A DNA stretch of 11,772 bases from CAXYVX01 sp049297855 (GTDB lineage: Bacteria > Patescibacteriota > Saccharimonadia > Saccharimonadales > Saccharimonadaceae): assembly GCA_049297855.1 (NCBI GenBank), contig JBAQVB010000033.1:1-11772 (forward strand), given 5' to 3'. Under the pieces are notes generated by a model. The model did not search any database and was not told the origin of the DNA. It saw only the letters and a list, made by a program, of their open reading frames with translations. This document shows, piece by piece, positions 1-5,142 of this stretch. The stretch's first letter is position 1. Each line of letters opens with the position of its first letter. The position numbers were made by a program, and so were the translations under genes.

Positions 1-2
1 AA

Positions 3-236
3 CAAATCGCGCGTCAAGGCAGACCCAACGCTAATCTGACCAATAAGGAACTCACCAAATTCGCGCCACTGGACGAAGCATCTCGCCAATTATTAAACGC
101 CGCCACAGAAAAATTGAATTTATCCGCACGATCGCATTTCAAAACCATTCGCATTGCACGCACGATCGCCGATTTGGCCGGACGCGACAATATTGAGCAA
201 AATGACATCGCTGAGGCTCTGCAGTTTCGCGGCTAA
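3..236 (+). CDS. comM: YifB/ComM family Mg-chelatase-like AAA+ ATPase, 3' end only
   Basis: The reading frame is open from the window edge (codons from position 3) to TAA at 234-236 and gives 77 C-terminal residues. The end shows the family pattern: a Gln-Gly-Arg-Pro-Asn-Ala run, then LSARSHFKTIRIARTIADL, then a short linker and a final AEALQFRG. This is the C-terminal helical domain (Mg_chelatase_C) that follows the AAA+ module in YifB/ComM proteins. ComM is known in proteobacteria as a hexameric branch-migration helicase that helps integrate incoming DNA during natural transformation. The role in this lineage is inferred. The ATPase motifs lie upstream of the window, so activity cannot be judged. 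No convincing terminator follows in the 141 bases before the convergent membrane-protein gene. Confidence 0.9.
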   Translation, partial: QIARQGRPNANLTNKELTKFAPLDEASRQLLNAATEKLNLSARSHFKTIRIARTIADLAGRDNIEQNDIAEALQFRG

Positions 237-377
237 AATGCCACCCCGTATGTTGGTGAACTTGGTGGGCTCTATAGAAAGATTACTCATGTCTCCAAAC
301 AACAACGTAGACGCATCCAAAAAGACACAATTAAACGAAAAGTCTGCATGCGGTAATGTATTCAGCCTTAGCTTAGC

Positions 378-1031
378 TTATTTAACCTTAACTTTACTCA
401 GAATTTCTTCGTGTGTTAATTTATCTGTATTAAGATACACTACTATTGCACCAATCCAAGATATAAAAAAGACCATAGCTATATACATAAGAGCCCTAGA
501 GCTGCGATCGCCCACAACTTTCTTTTTCAAAACACTATAGTAACAACTCATACTAGCAAATACAGGCCAACCAACACCGATTGAAACAACCGACACCAGA
601 AAAATACATATGTTCACCAACGTGTTCACCAACGTGTCCGTCGACGTGTTCGTCACTGTTAATGAGACCGCTGAACCATTGTCACTATAACTAGCCCAAT
701 TAATAATTGCATATATTATGACAGTCACGATTGGAATTACCAGCAGACAAAGAGCAGACCAGATAGCTGCTGTCATCTCCTTCTTTCTAAAATATCGCGC
801 AGCAACAGTATCCTTTACGTTCATATCTGATTCCGTAGCTGCTTGGTCAATCGCCTTATTTAAACGTTCAAGCTCAAACTCAAACGCCTCGCTCTTAGTG
901 CCATATTTCTCAAGGAGACCAACAAGATTCGCGTACTCTTCCTGATACTTTGGGTTGCGTGCAACTTCGGGTGTTACTCGTGTAATCACCTTTCCTTTTT
1001 CGACAAACACGCCTTGTTCATTTTCGGGCAT
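378..1031 (-). CDS. Hypothetical three-helix membrane protein with N-terminal coiled-coil-like region
   Basis: This 217-residue protein has no family I recognise. The start is taken at the ATG ending at 1031, because an AAAGG ribosome-binding site lies 10 bases upstream; an in-frame TTG at 1049 would overlap that site. Residues 1-85 are soluble, charged and probably helical or coiled-coil (rich in Glu, Lys, Leu). Three hydrophobic segments follow at about 88-110, 138-163 and 180-201, and the tail is short and basic. Between helices 1 and 2 is a Ser/Thr/Asn-rich loop encoded partly by 12-base tandem repeats (611-658). There is no signal peptide or catalytic motif. It is convergent to comM and divergent from infC, with its own promoter containing a G9 tract. 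Possible roles are surface or envelope sensing; this is only a guess from topology. Confidence 0.7.
   Translation of the reverse strand: MPENEQGVFVEKGKVITRVTPEVARNPKYQEEYANLVGLLEKYGTKSEAFEFELERLNKAIDQAATESDMNVKDTVAARYFRKKEMTAAIWSALCLLVIPIVTVIIYAIINWASYSDNGSAVSLTVTNTSTDTLVNTLVNICIFLVSVVSIGVGWPVFASMSCYYSVLKKKVVGDRSSRALMYIAMVFFISWIGAIVVYLNTDKLTHEEILSKVKVK
611..658. repeat. 12-bp tandem repeat, four copies, inside the membrane-protein gene
   Basis: Four adjacent 12-base units are visible: two identical TGTTCACCAACG (611-622, 623-634), then TGTCCGTCGACG (635-646) and TGTTCGTCACTG (647-658). On the coding strand they give a run of four-residue units of the type T-N/D-T-L/S in the loop between predicted membrane helices 1 and 2. 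Unit length is a multiple of three, so a change in copy number would keep the frame and only lengthen or shorten the loop. Confidence 0.7.
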
Positions 1032-1070
1032 AAAATTTCTACCTTTCAAATATTAATTTATATACACTTG

Positions 1071-1099
1071 ATTCTACTCCCCCCCCCAGAAAAAATCAA
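1071..1099 (-). promoter_or_regulatory. Promoter of the membrane-protein gene with a G9 tract in the spacer
   Basis: On the minus strand, TTGATT (1094-1099) and TAGAAT (1071-1076) are separated by exactly 17 bases. Nine of those are a G homopolymer (C9 at 1079-1087 on the plus strand). Transcription would start near 1064, leaving about a 33-base leader before the ATG at 1031 with AAAGG in it. Homopolymer tracts in the -35/-10 spacer are the known basis of phase-variable promoters such as Neisseria porA and opc. Switching here is inferred. Confidence 0.6.
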
Positions 1100-1116
1100 G
1101 TACTTATCACACTCAA

Positions 1117-1145
1117 TTGCTTTTCTATGAATAATTTGCTACAAT
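1117..1145 (+). promoter_or_regulatory. Promoter of the infC-rpmI-rplT operon
   Basis: TTGCTT (1117-1122) and TACAAT (1140-1145) are spaced by 17 bases, and TG sits one base before the -10 box (extended -10). The start would be near 1152, giving a leader of about 94 bases before infC. It is divergent from the membrane-protein promoter; the two -35 boxes are only 17 bases apart. Confidence 0.65.
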
Positions 1146-1151
1146 AACAGA

Positions 1152-1245
1152 GATTTTGAGGTCAAAAGCAATATTGCGAATTTTTCGCGAAATTCACCTC
1201 GGGGTCATAAAGTTAATTTAATATTAAAGTTCAGGAGAACCAACC
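1152..1245 (+). promoter_or_regulatory. Structured leader of infC, possible ribosomal autoregulatory site
   Basis: The leader can fold so that GAGGT (1158-1162) pairs with ACCTC (1196-1200), enclosing GCAATATTGC (1168-1177) and GAATTT/AAATTC (1178-1183 with 1190-1195). A competing hairpin is GCGAA/TTCGC (1176-1180 with 1184-1188). L20 is known to control this operon through leader RNA in E. coli and B. subtilis. That this leader does the same is inference; no Rfam match could be tested. Confidence 0.35.
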
Positions 1246-1758
1246 ATAGCAAACAATCGAACACGAATCAATAGAGAGATTCGGGCGCGTGAAGTGCGGG
1301 TGATCGGTGAAAGTGGCGAAATGATCGGTGTAATGCCGACACGGAACGCTCTCGATCATGCACGCGACGTCGGAATGGATCTGGTGGAAATTTCACCCAA
1401 TGCGGAACCGCCCGTTGTCAAAGTCATCGACTGGGGTAAATACCAATATCAGATGGCCAAAGACCAGGCTAAGCAGAAAAAGAATTCCAAAAACGGTGAA
1501 GTCAAAGAGATGCGGATTGGTTTGAAAATCGGTACAGGCGATTTGGAAACTAAGTTGAAGAAGGTTCGCGATTTTCTAGCGGACGGATCAAAGGTCAAGC
1601 TTCAGGTAGTTTTCAAAGGTCGCGAAATGGCGCATAAGGAGATCGGATTCGCAAAACTAGATAGTATTCTAGAATCGTTATCAGATGTCGCAACGCCGGA
1701 AAGCCAGCCGAACATGGGCGGTCGCTTCCTGAATATAATGATAAGGAGCAAAAAGTAA
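1246..1758 (+). CDS. infC: Translation initiation factor IF-3, predicted AUA start
   Basis: IF3 binds the 30S subunit, prevents premature 50S joining and checks the start codon and initiator tRNA. The N-terminal domain shows the family pattern (RINREIRAREVRVIG, then DLVEISP near residue 45 and a lysine-rich linker). The C-terminal domain includes KEMRIGLKIG and the PNMGGRFLNIMI ending. The first standard start codon in frame is GTG at 1294, but that would cut off 16 residues containing conserved INxEIRAxEVR sequence. The frame continues back to ATA at 1246, which sits 8 bases after AGGAG (1233-1237), with a stop at 1225-1227 and no ATG, GTG or TTG between. Using ATA gives 170 residues, a normal length. 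Non-AUG starts in infC are known to support autoregulation (AUU in E. coli). The stop TAA overlaps the rpmI ATG by one base. Confidence 0.93.
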   Translation: MANNRTRINREIRAREVRVIGESGEMIGVMPTRNALDHARDVGMDLVEISPNAEPPVVKVIDWGKYQYQMAKDQAKQKKNSKNGEVKEMRIGLKIGTGDLETKLKKVRDFLADGSKVKLQVVFKGREMAHKEIGFAKLDSILESLSDVATPESQPNMGGRFLNIMIRSKK

Positions 1759-1952
1759 TGCCAAAACTCAAAACGCACAAAGCCACGGCTAAGCGCGTGC
1801 GCGTTACCAAAACCGGCAAATTATTGCGCGGAAACGGTGGCACACACCACAAATTGACGACGCAAACTAGCCGCAACAAGCGTAGCAAACGGGTCGATTC
1901 ACCGGTCACAGGCAGAATTGCGCGCAATCTAAAACGTGCACTTGGTAAATAA
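1758..1952 (+). CDS. rpmI: 50S ribosomal protein L35 (bL35)
   Basis: A 64-residue, very basic protein with the typical bL35 start MPKLKTHKATAKR, the middle LLRGNGGTHHKLT and a KR-rich tail ending in NLKRALGK. bL35 is a late-assembling 50S protein. The ATG overlaps the infC stop by one base (TAATG). AAGGAG lies 9 bases upstream, inside the infC end, so translation is probably coupled to infC. Length matches the family. The order infC-rpmI-rplT is the classic operon. Confidence 0.97.
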   Translation: MPKLKTHKATAKRVRVTKTGKLLRGNGGTHHKLTTQTSRNKRSKRVDSPVTGRIARNLKRALGK

Positions 1953-2023
1953 TATTAGCGAACAGTTTCGCGACTTTCGCGAAATATTAATCGCGGAGTA
2001 ATTCCGCAAAAGGAGAATAATTA
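1953..2023 (+). promoter_or_regulatory. rpmI-rplT intergenic hairpins and rplT ribosome-binding site
   Basis: GCGAA (1958-1962) can pair with TTCGC (1967-1971); alternatively CGCGA (1969-1973) pairs with TCGCG (1977-1981). A third hairpin, GCGGA/TCCGC (1993-1997 with 2003-2007), ends just before AAGGAG (2010-2015), which lies 8 bases from the rplT ATG. The GCGAA...TTCGCGA layout resembles that in the infC leader, so a shared autoregulatory site (for example for L20) is possible. Confidence 0.35.
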
Positions 2024-2368
2024 ATGAGAGTTAAACGAGGAGTGACCGCCAGAGCGCGCCACAACAAAACACTCAGCGCCGCTCGTGGCATGACGCATCC
2101 GCGCCGCCGCAGCTTTCGCATGGCCAATCAAGGTGTAATCAAAGCATTACAATACGCATTTCGAGATCGTCGCAACCGCAAACGTGATTTACGTAGTTTG
2201 TGGATCACGCGCATCAATGCCGCCGCACGCAATAATGGCGTCAGCTATTCAGCGCTGATGAATGGACTGAAGAAGAATGACATTACGCTCGATCGCAAAA
2301 TCTTAGCTGATTTAGCCGTACGCGAGCCGGAGGCATTCACCGCCATCGTTAAGAGTGCCACTAAATAA
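2024..2368 (+). CDS. rplT: 50S ribosomal protein L20 (bL20)
   Basis: A 114-residue protein beginning MRVKRGVTARARHNKTL with the family's basic N-terminal extension, which threads into 23S rRNA. It is followed by the globular part with RDRRNRKRDLRSLWITRINAAAR and GVSYSALMNGLKK. Length is close to the usual 117. bL20 is an early assembly protein of the 50S subunit and is known to repress its own operon by binding leader RNA. It has a strong ribosome-binding site (AAGGAG, 8 bases upstream) preceded by hairpins, and is the last gene of the operon, followed by an intrinsic terminator. Confidence 0.97.
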   Translation: MRVKRGVTARARHNKTLSAARGMTHPRRRSFRMANQGVIKALQYAFRDRRNRKRDLRSLWITRINAAARNNGVSYSALMNGLKKNDITLDRKILADLAVREPEAFTAIVKSATK

Positions 2369-2388
2369 GCTGTAGACGCATAATTAAC

Positions 2389-2420
2389 AACTGCCTGATT
2401 GTTAAGGCAGTTTTTAATTT
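2389..2420 (+). terminator. Intrinsic terminator after rplT
   Basis: AACTGCCT (2389-2396) pairs perfectly with AGGCAGTT (2405-2412) across an 8-base loop and is followed by T-rich sequence. Upstream TTAACAA (2384-2390) can instead pair with TTGTTAA (2399-2405), an alternative fold overlapping the terminator. It may also stop rnpB transcripts from the other side, but the T run on that strand is weak. Confidence 0.75.
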
Positions 2421-2448
2421 TAGAAAATCTATGAACGCAATAATTTCG

Positions 2449-2929
2449 TAGCCAGATCACCGATAAGCCGGGTTTTGTTCCTCGCGCTTTTACATACGCG
2501 ATTTTACGACCATCTATCTAGGTTCATCGTTGCCAATGAACTCGAGCGGCTTTTAGCGAACGGCGGACGAGCAGCCCGTGATCCATTCTCCTTGCAGCCA
2601 ACAGGGTTTACCTCCGCCGTATGTTACCACACGGAGCTGTACGCTCTTACCGTACTCGTTTCACCTTTTCCTGTCGCAATTTTAACAACAATTACCTCTG
2701 TTATTTTAACGAATATTACAAAATTTAATTTCTAGCTATTTTAATAACTTTTGTGTTCAATTCGTACATTGTTGTTAAAATTGCGACAGGTAGTTTCGTT
2801 TCTGTGGCACTTTCCCTACGCTCACGCGCGGCCATCGTTAATGGCTGTCGTTGCTCTGCGCTGCCCGGACTTTCCTCTCGCTCCGCGAAGTTTCCTCCCG
2901 GAGCCAGCGGCCGTTTAGCGATCTGGCTC
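2449..2929 (-). ncRNA. rnpB: RNase P RNA (type A-like) with enlarged P12 helix
   Basis: RNase P RNA is the catalytic subunit that removes tRNA 5' leaders. On the minus strand the universal CRI segment GAGGAAAGTCCGGGC lies at 2863-2877, followed by GGGAAAGTGCCACAGAAA and then GGTGAAACGAG and GGTAAGAGC. The 3' signature AACCCGGCTTATCGG lies at 2460-2474. Helix P1 closes the molecule: AGCCAGATC near the 5' end (2920-2928) pairs with GATCTGGCT at the 3' end (2450-2458). The predicted length is about 480 bases, longer than the usual 350-420. The excess lies in P12, where a perfect 23-base inverted repeat (2670-2692 with 2768-2790) encloses a 75-base AT-rich loop. The ends are estimated from P1 and the promoter and may be off by a few bases. 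Confidence 0.93.
2670..2790. repeat. Perfect 23-bp inverted repeat with AT-rich loop (rnpB P12)
   Basis: The arms 2670-2692 and 2768-2790 are exact reverse complements (outer end CCTGTCGCAA). The intervening 75 bases are AT-rich, unlike the rest of rnpB. It occupies the place of P12 between the conserved ACAGAAA and GGTGAAA segments, so the RNA can simply extend that helix. The layout also resembles a small inserted palindromic element. Confidence 0.8.
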
Positions 2930-2933
2930 TCAC

Positions 2934-2963
2934 ATTTTAACATCTTCATACGTTTTATGCCAA
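2934..2963 (-). promoter_or_regulatory. Promoter of rnpB
   Basis: On the minus strand TTGGCA (2958-2963) and TAAAAT (2934-2939) are separated by 18 bases. The predicted start near 2927-2929 coincides with the 5' strand of helix P1. The -35 box begins two bases after the stop codon of the upstream Nudix-RNase H gene. Confidence 0.7.
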
Positions 2964-2965
2964 TT

Positions 2966-3847
2966 TTAGCGTCGAGGCTCGTTCTTATCTAAGATCTGGT
3001 TCACTAATCCATCAGCCGATCGATTATATTCGCGATGCACATGATGAAAACGCACCATGTTGAATCGTGGCAATAGCTGTTTAATCGCCTTATAAACTTT
3101 CATATCCAGATTCTTGACACGAAACATACCGTTAAGCTGGTCCACCACCATCAAACTATCGCTATAAAAATTCACGTTTCTAACACCGAGTCGCACCGCC
3201 GCCTGCAGCCCTAATAATACGCCATAATATTCCGCCACATCATTAGTTAGATAATCGCCCAAATATTCACCGCCTTGATCGAGCATCTCTCCGTGATCGT
3301 TTTCTATGATATACGCGCTGGCGGTCGGGCCAGGATTACCCCGCGATCCGCCGTCGCTATGAATGATTACTGTTGTATCTTTAGCGTCAGTTATCTCTGT
3401 TGTTTTATCAGAATTATTATCATCCGTGGCACCACCATCAGCTAAATTAGCGCCACCTAGATCCAATAAAACCTTCGTTGAATTGGTCGTGACGGCAGGG
3501 TCAATTTCGCGAAATTCCCGCCACACATAATGATCATATTCCGGGTCCAAGGTCACGCGCGCATCGCCTGAAATTTCTACAAAATAGAGTATAAACAAAT
3601 ATTGTAAATCAGGATAGTCCGGATCAATGAACGCAACCACATCATGTAGTTTAAACGATTCTGGTTCAAGGCCGGCGTGAACCTGGACGCTCCGTAATAA
3701 AGCATCAACTGGCTGTTCGCGATCGTGCAATGACCCACCCGGCAGTTCATATCTACCCTCGATAGACGGCCTACCACCGTAGCGACGCAATAATAAAACG
3801 CGATGTTGCCGCGTAATAATTGTCCGAATCACTATTTTTTGTCGCAT
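2966..3847 (-). CDS. Nudix-fold domain fused to RNase HI-type ribonuclease
   Basis: This 293-residue protein has two domains. Residues 1-130 form a Nudix fold with ELPGGS leading into the Nudix box, but the box is degenerate. G38, E44, R52 and G59 are in place, while the usual Glu after the Arg is S53 and the Glu-Glu pair is V56-H57. Hydrolase activity is therefore doubtful. A low-complexity Asp/Thr/Asn linker (about 131-158) leads to an RNase HI-like domain (159-293). The expected acidic residues are all there: D165 in SDGGSRGNPG, E206 in VAEYYG, D230 in YSDSL and D279 in NRSADGLVN. The RNase H part should cleave RNA in RNA-DNA hybrids. The Nudix part may be a binding module. The start has a GGGTGG-like site just upstream. 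The gene is probably transcribed from the promoter at 4000-4005, through the structured segment. Confidence 0.88.
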   Translation of the reverse strand: MRQKIVIRTIITRQHRVLLLRRYGGRPSIEGRYELPGGSLHDREQPVDALLRSVQVHAGLEPESFKLHDVVAFIDPDYPDLQYLFILYFVEISGDARVTLDPEYDHYVWREFREIDPAVTTNSTKVLLDLGGANLADGGATDDNNSDKTTEITDAKDTTVIIHSDGGSRGNPGPTASAYIIENDHGEMLDQGGEYLGDYLTNDVAEYYGVLLGLQAAVRLGVRNVNFYSDSLMVVDQLNGMFRVKNLDMKVYKAIKQLLPRFNMVRFHHVHREYNRSADGLVNQILDKNEPRR

Positions 3848-3876
3848 TCCACCCCAAAATCATTAATAATACTAGA

Positions 3877-3993
3877 ATCCCGAGCTTATGGAATTTCCTC
3901 GTAAAACAAGGTGGATATCCGCAAAGCTTGACCACAGTCGAGCATCATGTTGGATCTCCCATTCCGATTTGTTGGAAATCATGCACTCGGGAT
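3877..3993 (-). ncRNA. Candidate structured RNA or leader, rod-like fold, family unknown
   Basis: The 117 bases between the S2P and Nudix-RNase H genes fold into one long rod. ATCCCGAG (3986-3993) pairs perfectly with its complement at 3877-3884. Next come ATG/CAT plus ATTTCC/GGAAAT (3974-3982 with 3888-3898), then AACAA/TTGTT (3969-3973 with 3905-3909) beside a bulge. An 8-base stem with one mismatch follows (3952-3959 with 3913-3920), and a terminal hairpin lies at 3926-3943 with a 4-base loop. The last hairpin pairs slightly better if read on the plus strand (G-U instead of C-A), but the good promoter is on the minus strand and its predicted start is exactly the first base of the rod. The shape recalls 6S or SRP RNAs, but the SRP core motif is absent and 6S RNAs are usually longer. 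It could be a structured leader of the next gene. Confidence 0.45.
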
Positions 3994-3999
3994 GGCTAG

Positions 4000-4005
4000 A
4001 TTATA
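4000..4005 (-). promoter_or_regulatory. Extended -10 promoter before the structured segment
   Basis: The minus strand reads TGCTATAAT, a perfect -10 box (4000-4005) with the TGn extension; no good -35 box is seen. The predicted start is 3993, the first base of the rod-like inverted repeat. The Nudix-RNase H gene lies about 146 bases downstream. Confidence 0.65.
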
Positions 4006-4032
4006 GCAAATAAGCTCCAAAAAATATAGTTG

Positions 4033-4695
4033 CTAAATAATACCCACGCCGAAGATGCGTGAAAAAATCATCAAAATAAAGCCTATAATATAATTCATGA
4101 TGTTGCTAATCAGCGGGCTCGCAACCATCACAATAATAAAAATAGTAATTAACCCGACGTGTTCCATGGCCTCCATTAACTTGCGCACTGCGGACGGCGC
4201 AACAGCATAAAGCAAACGTGAACCGTCCAGTGGCGGGATGGGCAAAATATTAAAGGCGAAAAAGCCCAAATTCACAATCACACCAGCCACGAGAATTTGT
4301 TCGCCTAGACCGGTGCCACCAATCTGAAAAATAGCCAAAACCGCAAAGCAAATAAACGCCAACACTAAATTCGTCAATGGCCCAGCCAGACTAACCAGCG
4401 CCGCCCCCCAGTCACCGCCTTTAACGCGATCGGGGCGAAATGGTACAGGTTTGGCTCCACCAAAAATTGGCATACCAGTGATCGCCAACAGTAGCGGTAG
4501 TAAAATCGTTAAAAAAGGATCAATGTGTTTGAGGGGGTTCAGAGTGAGCCGCCCCTCATCCTTAGCGGTGGTGTCACCCAGCCAATAGGCTACCACGCCA
4601 TGTATCAACTCGTGCAACACCATGCTCACAAACACGACGATCAATACGATCACGACGTATCCCCAATTCACGTGCGCAAAATTCGGCCAATCCAT
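4033..4695 (-). CDS. Site-2-protease-like M50 family membrane metallopeptidase
   Basis: This 220-residue polytopic protein has the zinc motif HELIH at 28-32 at the end of the first membrane helix. Further motifs are NPLKHIDP (53-60), GGAKPVP (79-85), AGPLTN (104-109) and N149...PIPPLDG (D157 as third zinc ligand). This is the compact M50B/S2P type without a PDZ domain. Members cleave membrane-embedded substrates such as anti-sigma factors. The substrate is unknown, and no sigma or anti-sigma gene is nearby. At least five hydrophobic segments are visible. The start ATG has no Shine-Dalgarno sequence, and a TATAAT box lies six bases before it, suggesting a leaderless mRNA. The gene is separated from rpmB upstream by a strong terminator. 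Confidence 0.93.
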   Translation of the reverse strand: MDWPNFAHVNWGYVVIVLIVVFVSMVLHELIHGVVAYWLGDTTAKDEGRLTLNPLKHIDPFLTILLPLLLAITGMPIFGGAKPVPFRPDRVKGGDWGAALVSLAGPLTNLVLAFICFAVLAIFQIGGTGLGEQILVAGVIVNLGFFAFNILPIPPLDGSRLLYAVAPSAVRKLMEAMEHVGLITIFIIVMVASPLISNIMNYIIGFILMIFSRIFGVGII

Positions 4696-4701
4696 GCCAT
4701 T

Positions 4702-4707
4702 ATTATA
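4702..4707 (-). promoter_or_regulatory. -10 box for a leaderless S2P transcript
   Basis: TATAAT on the minus strand ends six bases before the ATG at 4695, so transcription should begin at or within a base of the start codon. No convincing -35 box was found, and no ribosome-binding site is present. Confidence 0.5.
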
Positions 4708-4739
4708 ACTGATTTTACCTGATATTTCGATAAATAATC

Positions 4740-4765
4740 AAAAAAGCGCAGACGCCGACTGCGCT
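4740..4765 (-). terminator. Intrinsic terminator after rpmB
   Basis: On the minus strand AGCGCAG (4759-4765) pairs with CTGCGCT (4745-4751) over a 7-base loop, followed directly by a run of T (4740-4745). It is a classic strong Rho-independent terminator and separates rpmB from the S2P promoter. Confidence 0.9.
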
Positions 4766-4792
4766 ACGCTCTTGATTTTGTCTGTGTGGCGA

Positions 4793-5020
4793 CTATTTTT
4801 CGCTCTTAGTGGCGACAGCCTGTGCGCCGGCAACCACAAAACCTTTCTTCCTCAACGTCCGAATTGTGCTCGCGGCAATCGTCAAACGAACTTTTTTACC
4901 GTTCACTACCAAAGTCTTCTTCTGCAGATTTGGCTTAAATGTTCGTTTAGTTTTGCGTTGCGAAAAGCTAACATTATTGCCACTCATTGCGCCTTTACCG
5001 GTGATTTGATCTCTCGCCAT
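4793..5020 (-). CDS. rpmB: 50S ribosomal protein L28 (bL28)
   Basis: A 75-residue basic protein starting MARDQITGKGAMSGNNVSFS, the bL28 signature, followed by KRTFKPNLQKKTLVV and TIAASTIRTLRKKG. bL28 is a 50S protein near the E site. The start at 5020 is chosen because AAAGGAG lies about five bases upstream; a longer in-frame reading from 5071 would overrun this site and adds non-conserved residues. The zinc-binding CxxC pairs of some L28 forms are absent, so this is the zinc-free type. It has its own promoter (5100-5128) and a strong terminator, so it is monocistronic. Confidence 0.96.
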   Translation of the reverse strand: MARDQITGKGAMSGNNVSFSQRKTKRTFKPNLQKKTLVVNGKKVRLTIAASTIRTLRKKGFVVAGAQAVATKSEK

Positions 5021-5099
5021 TTTTCTCCTTTCGTCAGCCCTAGGCAAACTGCGGTCTTTCGCAAAAACCAAGTACTGATCTTATTTAATTAACTGGCTC

Positions 5100-5128
5100 A
5101 TTCTAACATTTTTTATGAATAAATACAA
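5100..5128 (-). promoter_or_regulatory. Promoter of rpmB
   Basis: The minus strand has TTGTAT (5123-5128), a 17-base spacer and TAGAAT (5100-5105) with TGt before the -10 box. The predicted start is near 5093, giving a leader of roughly 73 bases before rpmB. Confidence 0.6.
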
Positions 5129-5142
5129 CTTCGGTGCAACTT

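Noticed and set aside
154..540. Plus-strand open frame of 128 codons over the comM end and the membrane-protein gene
   Set aside because: It is antisense to the membrane-protein gene and overlaps comM in another frame; no ribosome-binding site or recognisable domain.
1294..1758. infC starting at the GTG at 1294
   Set aside because: It would remove the conserved INREIRARE segment; AGGAG is placed for the ATA at 1246 instead.
2670..2790. Perfect inverted repeat read as a transcription terminator or insertion sequence
   Set aside because: It lies inside rnpB at the P12 position, has no transposase and is too short for an autonomous element; a non-autonomous insertion stays possible.
2475..2992. 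Plus- and minus-strand open frames of 70-86 codons within 2475-2992
   Set aside because: They lie within the well-supported rnpB RNA and are chance frames.
3877..3993. Assignment of the rod-like element as SRP RNA
   Set aside because: The conserved apical core (GGAAG-type loop with flanking AGCAGC) is not present on either strand.
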